Source of the DNA: an uncultured Bdellovibrionales bacterium | GTDB taxonomy: Bacteria; Bdellovibrionota; FAC87; UBA2466 | Assembly (NCBI GenBank): GCA_937903155.1 | Contig: CALCZU010000050.1 | Coordinates: 1-6,328 of the forward strand | Length of the DNA: 6,328 nucleotides | Direction: 5' to 3' | Shown: positions 5,097 through 6,328 of the stretch, piece by piece | Layout: every line of letters starts with the position of its first letter | How positions within the stretch are numbered: position 1 is the stretch's first letter | Program-made: the position numbers and the translations under genes | Notes under the pieces: generated by a model | Seen by the model: only the letters and a program-made list of their open reading frames with translations | Told to the model about the DNA's origin: nothing | Database searches by the model: none

Positions 5097-6239
5097 CTAA
5101 TCCTTAAACTCAAGCAATTTTTTCGCGATGATAATTCGCATGACTTCATTCGTCCCGGCTCCGATTTCCATGAGCTTTGCGTCTCTCATGTAGCGTTCGA
5201 CCGGATACTCTTTCATGTAGCCGTAGCCTCCGAGAATTTGGATCGCATCGAGTGCGGCTTTTGTGGCCATTTGGGCTGTGAACAATTTTGCGCGCGCCCC
5301 TAAGGTCATGTCTCTATCGCCTTTATCGTAGCTTTCAGCGGCGAGATACGTCAACGCGCGTCCCGCTTCAAGTTGCGTCGACATTTCGGCAATCCGTTCT
5401 TGGACCATTTGAAAAGAACTTAAGGATTTTCCAAACTGATTGCGATCTTTTGCGTATTGAGACGCATAGTTTAAACTGCTCGAAGCGATTCCTAAGGAAA
5501 TTCCAGAAATCGTAATACGCTCGATATTTAAATTCTTCATCATGTGCGAAACGCTGCCGTTTTCTTTCCCAACCAGATTCTCTTCGGGTACTTCGCAGTT
5601 CTCCAGAATCAATTCGGAAGTCGGCGAGCCTCTCATCCCGAGTTTATGCAGACGTTTACCGACTTTAAACCCGGGAAAATCTTTTTCGATGATAAACGTC
5701 GAAATATCTTTTTTGCCACTTCCGGTACGAGCGTAAAGAACGAATAGGTCTGCAAAGGGGCCGTTCGTAATAAAAGTTTTGGTGCCGGTCAAAAGATATT
5801 TATTTCCTTTTTTCACGGCTTTCGTTTGAAGGCCCAAGGCATCGCTGCCCGCACTGGGTTCTGTCATTCCCATTCCGCCGAGTTTTTCGCCAGAGATCAG
5901 GGCAGGGAGGTATTTCTTCTTTTGCGCTTCGCTTGCATTTTCGTGCAGGTTGTTCACGCAAAGAATGGAATGCGCTAAATAAGAAAGCGTCGTCGAGGCA
6001 CAAGCTTCTCCCATTTTTTCCATGGCGAGAGTGGCCTCAATACATCCAAGAGCGGATCCGCCGTACTCTTCTTTCGCGGTAATACCGAGGAGTCCGAGTT
6101 GTCCCATCTCTTTAAACGCCTTTTGATTAAATCCCTCGTTCTCATCGATCTCGGACGCTTGGGTGGCAAGCGTATTTTTTGAGAAGTCGGTTAAAGTTTT
6201 GGTGAGCAGCTTTTGTTCTTCAGTGAGATTGAATAGCAT
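5097..6239 (-). CDS. Acyl-CoA dehydrogenase, isovaleryl-CoA dehydrogenase type
   Basis: This 380-residue canonical family member is probably a FAD-dependent tetrameric enzyme passing electrons to electron-transferring flavoprotein. Visible motifs are AHSILCVNNL (89-98), GGMGMTEPSAGSDALGL (121-137), TFITNG (155-160), KLGMRGSPTSEL (199-210), RNQFGKSLSSFQ (266-277), GGYGY (337-341) and RDAKLMEIGAGTNEV (352-366). The place where most relatives have the catalytic Glu in EGT holds Ala361 (GAGT). A glutamate instead stands in NLNIER (Glu240), matching the shifted catalytic base of isovaleryl-CoA dehydrogenase. This, with the HSxLCxNxL segment, points to a branched-chain substrate of leucine catabolism. 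The usual leucine-pathway neighbours are not in the window. AGAGGA six bases before ATG supports the start. Confidence 0.92.
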   Translation of the reverse strand: MLFNLTEEQKLLTKTLTDFSKNTLATQASEIDENEGFNQKAFKEMGQLGLLGITAKEEYGGSALGCIEATLAMEKMGEACASTTLSYLAHSILCVNNLHENASEAQKKKYLPALISGEKLGGMGMTEPSAGSDALGLQTKAVKKGNKYLLTGTKTFITNGPFADLFVLYARTGSGKKDISTFIIEKDFPGFKVGKRLHKLGMRGSPTSELILENCEVPEENLVGKENGSVSHMMKNLNIERITISGISLGIASSSLNYASQYAKDRNQFGKSLSSFQMVQERIAEMSTQLEAGRALTYLAAESYDKGDRDMTLGARAKLFTAQMATKAALDAIQILGGYGYMKEYPVERYMRDAKLMEIGAGTNEVMRIIIAKKLLEFKD

Positions 6240-6248
6240 TTTTTTCCT

Positions 6249-6328
6249 CTAAAGCAGTTCGTCCTCGTCTTCTTCGAGAATGGGGTTTCGTTTTCCATAG
6301 CGCACGCGGCGGATTTGCATTTCTTCTA
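6249..6328 (-). CDS. C-terminal end of an unidentified gene with acidic tail
   Basis: An open frame runs in from the right edge and stops at TAG (6251-6249), giving 25 complete codons: EEMQIRRVRYGKRNPI followed by the acidic end LEEDEDELL. A basic patch followed by an acidic tail is all that can be described; I do not recognise the family. It ends 9 bp before the isovaleryl-type dehydrogenase, and its stop codon lies in the ribosome binding site of that gene (TAGAGGA), so it is very likely in the same operon. That the frame is coding is inferred from its openness, spacing and the lack of another start for the operon here. Confidence 0.5.
   Translation of the reverse strand, partial: EEMQIRRVRYGKRNPILEEDEDELL

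Overview
The window most resembles a Gram-negative chromosome segment of the Bdellovibrionota/deltaproteobacterial kind. The pointers are a diguanylate cyclase with an N-terminal FHA domain (the architecture of the Bdellovibrio DgcB group), a short bacterial-type glucose-6-phosphate isomerase, a diderm-style lipoprotein and a RAYT-like transposase tail. This placement is an inference from gene content, not from a marker gene.

Left end (1-552): the C-terminal 60 codons of a REP-associated/IS200-like tyrosine transposase, followed by about 370 bp without a credible gene. That stretch is full of repeat structure: a REP-like sequence of a widely dispersed type, then a 166-bp unit bounded by 21-bp inverted repeats (20 of 21 matching) that contains further hairpins, then a strong hairpin just behind the next gene.

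Middle (553-1725): two unrecognised exported proteins transcribed divergently from a 240-bp intergenic region. The minus-strand one is a small secreted protein with six cysteines after the signal peptide. The plus-strand one is a Gly/Pro/Asn-rich lipoprotein whose start is a GTG behind a good ribosome binding site.

Right (1732-6328): a tightly packed minus-strand operon, read from right to left. It holds the end of an unidentified gene with an acidic tail, an isovaleryl-CoA-dehydrogenase-type acyl-CoA dehydrogenase, a second and divergent acyl-CoA dehydrogenase, pgi, and an FHA-GGDEF diguanylate cyclase. Spacings are 9 bp, 3 bp, a 4-bp ATGA overlap and 15 bp. The first three complete genes link acyl-CoA/branched-chain catabolism with the glucose-6-phosphate/fructose-6-phosphate step, and the last makes cyclic di-GMP. 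A perfect extended -10 sequence (TGATATAAT) overlaps the pgi stop codon and would start a nearly leaderless transcript for the cyclase, so the signalling gene may be partly uncoupled from the metabolic ones.

No tRNA, rRNA, CRISPR array or complete insertion sequence was found. I see no clearly new multi-gene system. The best leads are the degenerate second dehydrogenase beside its canonical paralogue, the predicted leaderless promoter, and the inverted-repeat unit next to the transposase tail.
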